Shown one piece after another: positions 8,612-15,947 of a stretch of DNA of 64,000 bases. The position numbers and the translations under genes are program-made. Within the stretch, counting starts at the first letter, position 1. Each line of letters opens with the position of its first letter. This DNA is from Spongiibacteraceae bacterium (GTDB lineage Bacteria > Pseudomonadota > Gammaproteobacteria > Pseudomonadales > Dasaniaceae). Below the pieces are notes generated by a model. The model had not been told where the DNA came from, did not search any database, and saw only the letters and a list, made by a program, of their open reading frames with translations. The DNA lies in contig JANQLG010000033.1 of the NCBI GenBank assembly GCA_028280715.1, forward strand, positions 308,314-372,313. Reading direction: 5' to 3'.

Positions 8612-10972
8612 CTACTGCAACCAGTAGCGCTGCTTCTCTTGCCTAAAATGTGTCGGGGCAGACAATTTATGGTCAATTACCCGGAACCTGATCGCTCCGT
8701 GTTCGGAGGTACTATGTAATTGGCTGCCCAATAGCTGATATCGCTTAACCACCTCTGGGTGTGGATGACCAAAGGCATTTTTATAGCCACTGGAAAACAC
8801 AGTATGTTTCGGTCTAACAGTTTTAATCAACGGCCAGGATGAAGAACTGAGACTGCCATGGTGAGGAGCAATCAGTACTGTTGCAGGCAGCGCAGATTGC
8901 CACTGCTGATACAGTGCCAATTCAATAGCCTCTTCAATATCACCTGTCAGCAAAACACTGAACTCGCTGGTACTGATTTTTAAAATGCAGGATTGGTTAT
9001 TACTGTTGTGCGTTAAGTGTGCAGACTGAACTGTGAGGATTTCAAAACGGACTGCATCCCACTCCCAATCAGTTACTGTAGAACATAATCCGGCATTAAC
9101 GGGTAAGCCGGGCAACCAATGCCCTACCAGAATAGAGCCTGGTTGTGTCGATTGAACAAACATAGGCCAGGCGCCAGCATGATCATTATCACCGTGACTG
9201 ATTATCAGCCTATCAAGCTTTGTGATGCCACGATGCTGAAGATAAGGCAACACTGCAGCTTCACTCATAGCAAACTGTTCATCCCAGGCGGCACCCAGAT
9301 CGTATACCAGGCTGTGATGTTGGGTTTCAACCACGATTGAAAGGCCCTGACCCACATCCAGTACTGTGACGCTAAGATCACCCTCGGCCATAGGCTGCGG
9401 TTTCGCCAATACCAGAGGAGCAAACAACAGCAGCGACATTCCCCGCGCGGGTATCCCCACTGGCAGCAACACAATTAATGCTGCCAAACCAGCCAACAGG
9501 TAAACGACTAGAGGCCTTTCAGAGAATGACCAGAGCATGTCACCCTGAACCTGTTCTACCCAAAAGAGACTACGGATTACCCATTCCAACACCAAATTTA
9601 ATGACTGCCATAGCCACTGTCCCATTTCCAGGCACACACTACTTATCATCAGGGCAAGGAGATTGATGGGAACAATTAGCAAACTGAAAATGGGTACCAC
9701 AAATAAGTTCACCAACGGCGCAAACACACTTACCTGTCCAATTATCACTGCCATAACCGGCAGCATGCCAACAAAAATCAGTGCCTGAGCCTTAAACAGT
9801 TTTGTGCCAGCCTTAACAGTAATTCTGCCAGCAAAACCAAATATCAGTACCGATACTGCTGCAAAGGACAACCAAAAGGACTGGCTGACCACACACAGTG
9901 GGTCCACGATTAGACAGAGTAATAAAGCCATCGTTAATCCACTTATTGCAGAAAGTTGCCGACGGCTATAGATGGCATACAGCACCACAGCCAGCATCAA
10001 CACAGCTCGCTGAGTCGGCAGTGAGAAGCCGGCGGCCAGGCTGTAGAACAAAGCGACTGTTAAGCTGCCGACAGCGGCAACCCTTTCAGTTGGAAATTGC
10101 GGAACCAACAGTAATAGCAGATAGCGCAATAGGCCAAAAGCAAAAGCACTCACCAATCCCACATGCAAACCGGAAATCACCATCAAATGTATGGTGCCAG
10201 TGTCGCGAAACACATCCCAAAGTTGCGCGCTAATGTCGCGTTGATCGGCAATCAACAAGGCTTTAAGCAATGGCCGATAAGCTAGATCACCAATAGCCTC
10301 ATCAAGATAACTGCTCACCTTCCACCGAATGTGATCAACGCTCCAGGTATCAATGCTACTAGCTTGATGCTCAGGTTCAGTCAGCACATAGCCTACGGCA
10401 CTCACACCGCGTTGCGTTAACCAGGTCTGGTAGTCAAAGCCACCGGGGTTGGCCAAACCTCTAGGGCGTTTCAATTTCACCAGCAGCTGCCATTGCTGGC
10501 CCGGCACCAAGTCTGTTTGGCCATACCAGGTCAGTCGCAGCTTATTTAGATTCGGGCAGGAGGCTACTTGCTGGATTTGGCATTCAACAGTATTCACAGC
10601 CAGTTCGAAACGCTGTGCATGTTGTCGATGATCCTGTTGTTGCTCTAACTGCTCACCTGTAACACCCGAGGCTAGCGTTTCAGGCAATCCAATTACTTTG
10701 CCGGTAACACGCAAAGGCACGGACTCATAGGCTTCGGGCAAAATTCTGCTGAGCACCCCAAATCCATAGAATTGCCCCCAACACAATCCCAGCAGCAGGC
10801 ATTGTGCAATAATTAAACTGCGCTTAAATCGATCATTCTCGCTCAAGGCCAACAAAAGGATAGTTACGCCAATTACGCTCGCAATTGAGTAATAAAACAG
10901 CGGTAAACTTAAGGCTGGAAAATAGGCAACGCTGGCAATTCCTGTACTCAGCGCTATCATTTTGGCAAGCAT
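8612..10972 (-). CDS. comEC: DNA internalization-related competence protein ComEC/Rec2
   Basis: Inner-membrane channel for single-stranded DNA entry in natural transformation. The 786-residue length matches full-size ComEC. The order is N-terminal hydrophobic helices, a soluble OB-like domain (about 65-210, VRVTGKVIGLP), the multi-helix Competence domain (about 230-500, HLMVISGLHVGL), then a C-terminal metallo-beta-lactamase-like nuclease domain with ISHGDNDHAGAW and LIAPHHGSLSSSS. It is apparently intact, so DNA uptake may be functional if pili are encoded elsewhere. It is divergent from the DUF2062 gene, with a hairpin in the shared upstream gap. Confidence 0.93.
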   Translation of the reverse strand: MLAKMIALSTGIASVAYFPALSLPLFYYSIASVIGVTILLLALSENDRFKRSLIIAQCLLLGLCWGQFYGFGVLSRILPEAYESVPLRVTGKVIGLPETLASGVTGEQLEQQQDHRQHAQRFELAVNTVECQIQQVASCPNLNKLRLTWYGQTDLVPGQQWQLLVKLKRPRGLANPGGFDYQTWLTQRGVSAVGYVLTEPEHQASSIDTWSVDHIRWKVSSYLDEAIGDLAYRPLLKALLIADQRDISAQLWDVFRDTGTIHLMVISGLHVGLVSAFAFGLLRYLLLLLVPQFPTERVAAVGSLTVALFYSLAAGFSLPTQRAVLMLAVVLYAIYSRRQLSAISGLTMALLLCLIVDPLCVVSQSFWLSFAAVSVLIFGFAGRITVKAGTKLFKAQALIFVGMLPVMAVIIGQVSVFAPLVNLFVVPIFSLLIVPINLLALMISSVCLEMGQWLWQSLNLVLEWVIRSLFWVEQVQGDMLWSFSERPLVVYLLAGLAALIVLLPVGIPARGMSLLLFAPLVLAKPQPMAEGDLSVTVLDVGQGLSIVVETQHHSLVYDLGAAWDEQFAMSEAAVLPYLQHRGITKLDRLIISHGDNDHAGAWPMFVQSTQPGSILVGHWLPGLPVNAGLCSTVTDWEWDAVRFEILTVQSAHLTHNSNNQSCILKISTSEFSVLLTGDIEEAIELALYQQWQSALPATVLIAPHHGSLSSSSWPLIKTVRPKHTVFSSGYKNAFGHPHPEVVKRYQLLGSQLHSTSEHGAIRFRVIDHKLSAPTHFRQEKQRYWLQ

Positions 10973-11043
10973 ATATTAAATCCCTTCCATGGAGCTACAA
11001 ATAGGCGTGTAATAATGGAGAAGCCCATTAAATCTGTGCATAA

Positions 11044-11085
11044 TACGCCGCTGTCGTCATCCGTGACGATGAAAACAGCAGCGTA
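11044..11085. repeat. long imperfect hairpin between comEC and the DUF2062 gene
   Basis: Nested inverted repeats: TACGC (11044-11048) with GCGTA (11081-11085), GCTGT (11050-11054) with ACAGC (11075-11079), and CGTCA (11055-11059) with TGACG (11064-11068) around a TCCG loop, leaving a six-base bulge. There is no T-run, so it is not a standard terminator. It could be a structured leader of the DUF2062 gene, a regulator site in the divergent promoter region, or a REP-like palindrome. Confidence 0.4.
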
Positions 11086-11169
11086 AAACGAATTAATTCA
11101 GTGCGCAATGCTCACTGTTTAATCAAGCGATGCCAAGAAATGTGGATAGTCAGGATTTTGTGTTAACAC

Positions 11170-11703
11170 ATGGCGCGTAAATTTCTAAAACGGCATATTC
11201 CCGATGCAGATTGGATCAAGAAACAGGATTCATTGAAGCCTCTGGGAAAATTACTACACGACCCAAACATCTGGCATCTCAACCGCCAATCCGCGACTAC
11301 CGCCTGCTTTATCGGTACCTTCGTTGCCTTTATTCCCGTCCCCACACAAATGTTGCTGGCCGCATTTATGGCAATAGCCTTTCGCGCCAACCTGGCCATC
11401 TCCGTCGCATTAGTATGGATTACCAACCCACTGACTGTCGCCCCTATTTATTATGTTTCCTACAAAGTCGGTGTCGCTCTTCTCGGTGTTCCCGAAGGCG
11501 ACTTCGCCTTTGAATTATCCTGGGAGTGGTTAAGCGACGAATTGGCAAAAAACTGGCAACCCTTTTTATTGGGTTGTTTTGTCAGCGGTTTATTTTTTGC
11601 TCTATTATCTTCAACCGCACTGCGTTGGGCCTGGCGTCACCATACTATTAAACGCTGGCATGAGCGACGATTAGCGCGATTGAAAAAAGAAGAAAAAAAC
11701 TAA
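11170..11703 (+). CDS. DUF2062-domain membrane protein
   Basis: A 177-residue protein. A basic N-terminal stretch (ARKFLKRHIPD) leads into the DUF2062 core with LNRQSATTACFIGTFVAFIPVPTQ-type sequence, then hydrophobic helices including WITNPLTVAPIYY and a last helix near residue 135. The function of the family is not established; members are small inner-membrane proteins near comEC or glycosyltransferases. The position next to comEC and before lolCDE is conserved in Pseudomonas as I recall it. Here the following space is occupied by five extra genes. Confidence 0.85.
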   Translation: MARKFLKRHIPDADWIKKQDSLKPLGKLLHDPNIWHLNRQSATTACFIGTFVAFIPVPTQMLLAAFMAIAFRANLAISVALVWITNPLTVAPIYYVSYKVGVALLGVPEGDFAFELSWEWLSDELAKNWQPFLLGCFVSGLFFALLSSTALRWAWRHHTIKRWHERRLARLKKEEKN

Positions 11704-11935
11704 CGGGCATATATACCGGCATCAATTGCTGAACTCTGGCTTTTTTCCAGTAAATTGAATTAGTATTCAAAACTAGGAAGTTAAAAAAATAAACTTTGAG
11801 AAACAGGGATGATACGCAGCACCACTTCTTTGTCCCCATTTTCCAACATCAACAACACTTTTTGTATGAATCAATATATGTCGTGTGAGCGATGTAATTA
11901 GCATCATGGCTAAAAATGACTAAGGGAAGAAAATA

Positions 11936-12262
11936 ATGACAATGAAGAAAAAAATTAGCTGTGTAATATTGATGGTATCTCTATCATCGCTATGCTTCGC
12001 AGAACCTACGCACACAGGAAGAGGAAAGATCATTCAAACACAAGGTCATGTAGCGGAAAGTTGTAGAACTGTGGGATACAAATCAAATAGTACAAATGAA
12101 ATACAATATTTTCGAATCCAGGCAGGTTCCGGTTCAGAAGACATCCAGACGATTATACTTGCGGCCTTAATTGCAAACAGGGATGTGAGTATCTATTACG
12201 ACTCTAATGTAACATCCGGCTGCGGACCAGAATCCAGAATAACCTATGTGACTGTTTATTAG
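11936..12262 (+). CDS. small secreted protein, array member 1
   Basis: A 108-residue precursor. Start ATG 11936 follows AAGGGAAG by about seven bases (ATG 11942 is an alternative). A signal peptide of about 22 residues (KKKISCVILMVSLSSLCFA) gives a mature protein near 86 residues, with cysteines at SCRTVG and SGCGPE that could form a disulfide. The C-terminal half has the shared pattern of the five tandem genes: a helix (DIQTIILAALIANRD), a strand (VSIYYDS), a Cys segment and a final strand (ITYVTVY). I do not recognise a named family. Faintly, it recalls B-subunit proteins of the SubB/pertussis-toxin OB-fold type. Confidence 0.7.
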   Translation: MTMKKKISCVILMVSLSSLCFAEPTHTGRGKIIQTQGHVAESCRTVGYKSNSTNEIQYFRIQAGSGSEDIQTIILAALIANRDVSIYYDSNVTSGCGPESRITYVTVY

Positions 12263-12264
12263 CG

Positions 12265-12303
12265 TGCCATAACAAGCCGCTTAAACACACGCATTTTATG
12301 GCA
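12265..12303. repeat. inverted repeat after array gene 1
   Basis: Perfect eight-base arms TGCCATAA (12265-12272) and TTATGGCA (12296-12303) flank a 23-base spacer directly after the stop of array gene 1. The start of the spacer reads CAAGCCGCTTAAA. This is mildly like the left end of integron recombination sites, but the element is too short and lacks a proper GTTRRRY end. It may simply be a weak transcript-end hairpin. Confidence 0.35.
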
Positions 12304-12312
12304 TATTACAAC

Positions 12313-12330
12313 CGTCTTTTAAGACGAGCA
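12313..12330. repeat. hairpin plus AGACGAGCA motif, copy 1
   Basis: CGTCTT-TT-AAGACG (12313-12326) runs into AGACGAGCA (12322-12330). The same layout, a GTCT arm, a short spacer and then AGACGAGCA, recurs at 13142-13159 in the gap before array gene 4. The sharing suggests duplicated intergenic DNA or a common signal. Confidence 0.35.
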
Positions 12331-12362
12331 TTGTGAAATTTAACATATTAGGAGCGCTACAA

Positions 12363-12698
12363 ATGAAAGAAAAGTTGTATGTATTAGTTATTTTATTTTT
12401 TACAAGCTTTAATTGCTATTCTGCTGATCACGTATGGATTAATGACCCATCAAGCCTAAAATGGCAACAATATTCGGACGGCAAAATTTATTTTAGAAAT
12501 TTAAATGAGTTTCCAGACGGGGTATACACAAATAATTTTGGTGGTTGTTGCGTGAAATACTGGGTAGATACAACTACAGATGGTGGAAAAGCGTTGTGGA
12601 GCACGATTCTATATCATATGGCTTCCAACAAACCATTTTATATTTCAAAAAGCTCTGCAGCGACTGATGGACATATTTTAAACATTGGGGAGTGGTAA
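12363..12698 (+). CDS. small secreted protein, array member 2
   Basis: A 111-residue precursor read from ATG 12363, which follows GGAG by about nine bases; an in-frame start at 12333 would add ten residues ahead of the signal peptide. The signal (KEKLYVLVILFFTSFNCYS) is followed by a mature region rich in Trp, Tyr and Asn, with a double cysteine (GGCCVKYW). It keeps the array's helix (GGKALWSTILYHMASNK) and following strand (PFYISKS), but lacks the late cysteine of the other four and ends GHILNIGEW. It is the most divergent member. Function unknown. Confidence 0.65.
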   Translation: MKEKLYVLVILFFTSFNCYSADHVWINDPSSLKWQQYSDGKIYFRNLNEFPDGVYTNNFGGCCVKYWVDTTTDGGKALWSTILYHMASNKPFYISKSSAATDGHILNIGEW

Positions 12699-12773
12699 AT
12701 CTGCTGTACTCCAAGCGCAGCTTACTTATAGGCTAGTCGTTAAGCATCCACGTTCACCAAAAAAGGAAAGAGA

Positions 12774-13127
12774 ATGAAAAATATCTTTACAACAGCCGCT
12801 CTACTAATTCTACCGACTATATGTGTAGCTAGTGAGTACCAAAAAGATAATGTATATATTGAAATGATTGAGAAACAAAGTACTAGACCTGCAGGTGGTC
12901 AATATCAAAATCATACATATATAAAAGTTAGTACTACCCCAAGTTGGGGTGGCGGGTCCTGTAATGAAAACTGGATTGCTCTACCTGACAATGATAAAGA
13001 ATTATTCAGTATTGCTCTTTCTGCATTAGCCTCAGGAAATCAGGTTATTGTTAGAGTCGATGATTCCTTAGAAAAATTTGGAGGGACACATTGTCAGGTA
13101 ACAACTTTGGCAATAAAAATGCACTAA
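12774..13127 (+). CDS. small secreted protein, array member 3
   Basis: A 117-residue precursor with start ATG 12774 just after AAGGAAAGAG. The signal peptide is about 19 residues (KNIFTTAALLILPTICVA). The mature protein has a first strand (NVYIEMIEK), a YIKVSTT strand, GGGSCNENW, then the shared segment: helix (KELFSIALSALASGN), strand (QVIVRVDDS) and late cysteine (THCQVTTLAIKMH). The two cysteines could pair. It shares overall architecture but little sequence identity with its neighbours, pointing to an old or fast-evolving gene family. No catalytic motif is visible. Confidence 0.68.
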   Translation: MKNIFTTAALLILPTICVASEYQKDNVYIEMIEKQSTRPAGGQYQNHTYIKVSTTPSWGGGSCNENWIALPDNDKELFSIALSALASGNQVIVRVDDSLEKFGGTHCQVTTLAIKMH

Positions 13128-13141
13128 AAGTCACACTTTAT

Positions 13142-13159
13142 GTCTAAATGAGACGAGCA
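13142..13159. repeat. hairpin plus AGACGAGCA motif, copy 2
   Basis: GTCT (13142-13145) pairs with AGAC (13151-13154) across a five-base spacer and continues into AGACGAGCA (13151-13159), matching copy 1 at 12313-12330. It lies in the 82-base gap between array genes 3 and 4. Confidence 0.35.
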
Positions 13160-13209
13160 ATGACGTGACAGAAAACTTGGAGTTATATTAATAAAACAAT
13201 GGAGAAATG

Positions 13210-13536
13210 ATGAAAAAGATTTTCGCAATATTAATTATAACCTTAGCATCGTCACAAGCTTTTAGTGAGCACACTTGGCATAGTTCTAAAATTAAGCGTA
13301 TTTATCCCCTAGCTAATGGTAGCTTTATAATCACTTTTGCCAATCCTTCTTCTCACTGTTCAAGATCGGATAACTATCACTATATTTCTACTGATGCAGG
13401 CGGTGTAACACAAGAGGGAATAAACTCTATGCTATCAGTGGTTTTATCGGCCGCTGCGATGGGTAAAGTGGTAAACGCTTATTTTGACAAAGATAGTAAT
13501 ATCTGCTCAATAAACCGTTTACATACAGAATTTTAA
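13210..13536 (+). CDS. small secreted protein, array member 4
   Basis: A 108-residue precursor. ATG 13210 is preferred to ATG 13207 because GGAG at 13201-13204 is better spaced. Signal peptide KKIFAILIITLASSQAFS is followed by EHTWHSSKIKRIYPLANGS, a strand (FIITFANP), a cysteine (SSHCSRSDNY), and then the family segment with helix (INSMLSVVLSAAAMGK), strand (VVNAYFDKDS) and Cys (NICSINRLHTEF). The loop STDAGGVTQEG precedes the helix, as TTDGGKA does in member 2. Function unknown. Confidence 0.7.
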   Translation: MKKIFAILIITLASSQAFSEHTWHSSKIKRIYPLANGSFIITFANPSSHCSRSDNYHYISTDAGGVTQEGINSMLSVVLSAAAMGKVVNAYFDKDSNICSINRLHTEF

Positions 13537-13566
13537 TATAAAAACATAATATATGGAGAAATATAA

Positions 13567-13905
13567 ATGAGAGCTGTACTAATTTTTTCGCTGCTTATTC
13601 TTAGCATTAATTCGTATGCTGGAAATCATGGCCCTTGTAAAATAAAACAACTAAATCAATCAGATTCATACTCAAAGTACCTATTGATAAAAATGGAATG
13701 CCAAGGTACAAACTTAGCTACTTCATGCAACAATATTCTGACTGATACTGTAACTTATGATGCAACCACAGAAGTAGGGAAATTTAGAACCTCAATTTTA
13801 CTGTCTGCTTTTATGGCTGGAAAAGATGTCAGAATATCGACCTGGGGTGCTTGTCCTACTGAAATAAGCAATGTCCCTAGAGTATACGGACTAATCGTGT
13901 ATTAA
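13567..13905 (+). CDS. small secreted protein, array member 5
   Basis: A 112-residue precursor starting at ATG 13567, with GGAG about nine bases upstream and only 30 bases after member 4, so these two are surely cotranscribed. Signal peptide RAVLIFSLLILSINSYA precedes a mature part with four cysteines (GPCKIK, MECQG, TSCNNI, WGACPTE). The shared C-terminal segment is clear: helix (FRTSILLSAFMAGK), strand (DVRISTW), cysteine and last strand (VYGLIVY). The family segment recurs in all five genes, but this member has extra cysteines for a second disulfide. Function unknown. Confidence 0.7.
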   Translation: MRAVLIFSLLILSINSYAGNHGPCKIKQLNQSDSYSKYLLIKMECQGTNLATSCNNILTDTVTYDATTEVGKFRTSILLSAFMAGKDVRISTWGACPTEISNVPRVYGLIVY

Positions 13906-13962
13906 ATATTAATCGATGGCATTGTAGGTATTTGGGCAAATATAAATTGGTACAACTACCTG

Positions 13963-15201
13963 TTACTCATAACGTAAAGCCTCCGCAGGCTGCACCCTAG
14001 AAGCTCGCCACGCCGGATACAACGTAGCTAGCAGACTCATCACAAAGGCTGTGCCGCAAACCAATAACACATCAATGACACGAATATCGGAAGGCAGGTA
14101 GTCAATAGGATAAACATCGGAGTTAAGAAACTGAATGCCAAACAGCGACTCGGTTAGGGCTACCGCATCGGTCACCACTAGAGATAACAGAATACCAATC
14201 ACTGTACCCAGCACAGTACCAACCACAGCGATTAACGTGCCCTGCGTCATAAAGATCGCCATAATCTCGCGCTGACTGGCACCAGCAGTTCGCAGGATAG
14301 CAATATCACCGCGCTTATCAGTAACAATCATTACCAGCGCAGATACGACATTAAAGGCAGCGACTGCAATAATGGTTAACAACATCAAACCTACTAACTG
14401 TTTTGATAATTGAATCGCCGAGTAGAGATTACCGTAATTGCGTGTCCAGTCGCGTGTTACATAACCATAGGGGATATTTTGTGACAACTCCCAGGCGATA
14501 CGCGGTGCATCTAATAAATTACCGACACTGATACGCATTCCTCGTGCAGGCGTATTAGCGGGTAAGAATTGTTCTGATGAAGACAATGGCATCAATGCTA
14601 ACGACTGATCAATCTCGGTACCGGTTTTAAACACTGCAACCACTTGAAAGCGGGCAAAGCGTGGAGCAACCCTACCCTGCGCATTTTCCAGTGGCACCAT
14701 CATATTGACGTAATCGGTTTTACTTACATCCAAACGCTTGGCTAACTCTGCACCTAAAATAATGCCGCGATCATTATCTTCCAAATCCGTGAATGCATCA
14801 GGCTCCAGATAATCATGAATAATCGAAACGTTTTTTTCCTGCGCAGGATCAATGCCATACACTGCAACACTTTCTACATCGGTACCCTTAAGCAACATAC
14901 CATTAAACTGTGTAAAGGGTGCTGTCGCCTCTACTTCAGAGTGCTGTAAAACGGTATTGTTAATCGTTTGCCAATCCTGGTCGTCACTATAGGCTGCAAT
15001 CGTAATATGCGGCACTAGGCCTAAAATTCGGGTCTGCATTTCACGATCAAACCCATTCATCACCGACAATACAACAATCAGTAAAGCAACGCCCAGTGTC
15101 ATACCCAACATCGAAACCCAGGAGATAAAGGAAACCAATTGGCTGCGGCGTTTAGCGCCTGCGTAACGGATGCCGATAAAAATAGGATAAGGTGAAAACA
15201 T
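13963..15201 (-). CDS. lolE: lipoprotein-releasing ABC transporter permease LolE
   Basis: Second permease of the LolCDE complex, which extracts outer-membrane lipoproteins from the inner membrane and hands them to LolA. The 412-residue protein has an N-terminal helix (SWVSMLGMTLGVALLIVVLSVMNGF), a large periplasmic domain and three C-terminal helices, ending in the LolC/E signature YPAWRASRVQPAEALRYE. It starts five bases after lolD. Naming as LolE rather than LolC rests on its position downstream of lolD, as in E. coli. Confidence 0.92.
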   Translation of the reverse strand: MFSPYPIFIGIRYAGAKRRSQLVSFISWVSMLGMTLGVALLIVVLSVMNGFDREMQTRILGLVPHITIAAYSDDQDWQTINNTVLQHSEVEATAPFTQFNGMLLKGTDVESVAVYGIDPAQEKNVSIIHDYLEPDAFTDLEDNDRGIILGAELAKRLDVSKTDYVNMMVPLENAQGRVAPRFARFQVVAVFKTGTEIDQSLALMPLSSSEQFLPANTPARGMRISVGNLLDAPRIAWELSQNIPYGYVTRDWTRNYGNLYSAIQLSKQLVGLMLLTIIAVAAFNVVSALVMIVTDKRGDIAILRTAGASQREIMAIFMTQGTLIAVVGTVLGTVIGILLSLVVTDAVALTESLFGIQFLNSDVYPIDYLPSDIRVIDVLLVCGTAFVMSLLATLYPAWRASRVQPAEALRYE

Positions 15202-15206
15202 AGAAA

Positions 15207-15920
15207 TTATTGCACCGACTCAGGTTGACACTCGGTAATCACACCATCCTCAAGCTGCAGCACTCTTTTCATTTGTCCGGCTAAATTCAAATCGTGAGTA
15301 ACGATAATAAAACTGGTTTTCAGTTCTTCGTTCAGCTCCTTCATTAATTGATGAATAGCCTCGGCAGTACGATGATCAAGATTACCCGTCGGTTCATCCA
15401 TTAACACACAGGCAGGTGTAGTTACCAATGCTCTGGCAATGGCGACTCGTTGCCGTTCGCCACCGGATAATTCTGAAGGCTTGTGCTGTACACGTTTTTC
15501 CAGCCCCACTCGTGCCAGCATTGTGCGCGCTTTTTCCTCAACTGTATTAATCGGTTCACCACGGATCAATAATGGCATGGCAACATTTTCCAGCGCGGTA
15601 AACTCACCTAACAAGTGATGAAACTGATAAACGAAACCAAGATATCGATTGCGAAGATCACCGCGCTGTTTATCAGACATAGTCGCCAAATTTTTTCCGC
15701 CGACGATTATTTCGCCTTTAGTCGGCAAATCCAGCCCACCCAACATATTGAGCAAAGTGGATTTACCAGCACCGGATTCTCCGACAATAGCCACCAACTC
15801 TGAATCGGCAATCTCCAGATTAACGCCTGATAGTACTTCTAACTGCGACGGGCCTTCGTCGTAACTTTTGTAAAGATTGCGGCAGGTAATTACCTGGTTT
15901 TTTTGGTTGTTCTCTGTCAC
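15207..15920 (-). CDS. lolD: lipoprotein-releasing ABC transporter ATPase LolD
   Basis: A 237-residue ATPase of the MacB/LolD type that drives lipoprotein release. Walker A is GESGAGKST (about residues 47-55), the signature [15 protein letters not shown], and Walker [12 protein letters not shown] with the family's GNLD extension. The LolD-type segment [18 protein letters not shown] contacts the permeases. It lies between lolC and lolE with short gaps of 27 and 5 bases. The start is GTG at 15920. Confidence 0.95.
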   Translation of the reverse strand: MTENNQKNQVITCRNLYKSYDEGPSQLEVLSGVNLEIADSELVAIVGESGAGKSTLLNMLGGLDLPTKGEIIVGGKNLATMSDKQRGDLRNRYLGFVYQFHHLLGEFTALENVAMPLLIRGEPINTVEEKARTMLARVGLEKRVQHKPSELSGGERQRVAIARALVTTPACVLMDEPTGNLDHRTAEAIHQLMKELNEELKTSFIIVTHDLNLAGQMKRVLQLEDGVITECQPESVQ

Positions 15921-15947
15921 TTTGAGATAGATCTCATCATTAGCAAG

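Noticed and set aside
9119..9340. Frames opposite comEC
   Set aside because: They follow the reversed codon pattern of the comEC nuclease domain, with no domain of their own.
11936..13905. Integron gene-cassette array as an explanation of the five secreted-protein genes
   Set aside because: One-direction small genes with short gaps, an attC-like CAAGCCGCTTAAA (12272-12284) and a GTTAAGC (12748-12754) invited this, but no gap has both matching RYYYAAC and GTTRRRY ends with a proper hairpin, and no integrase gene is visible.
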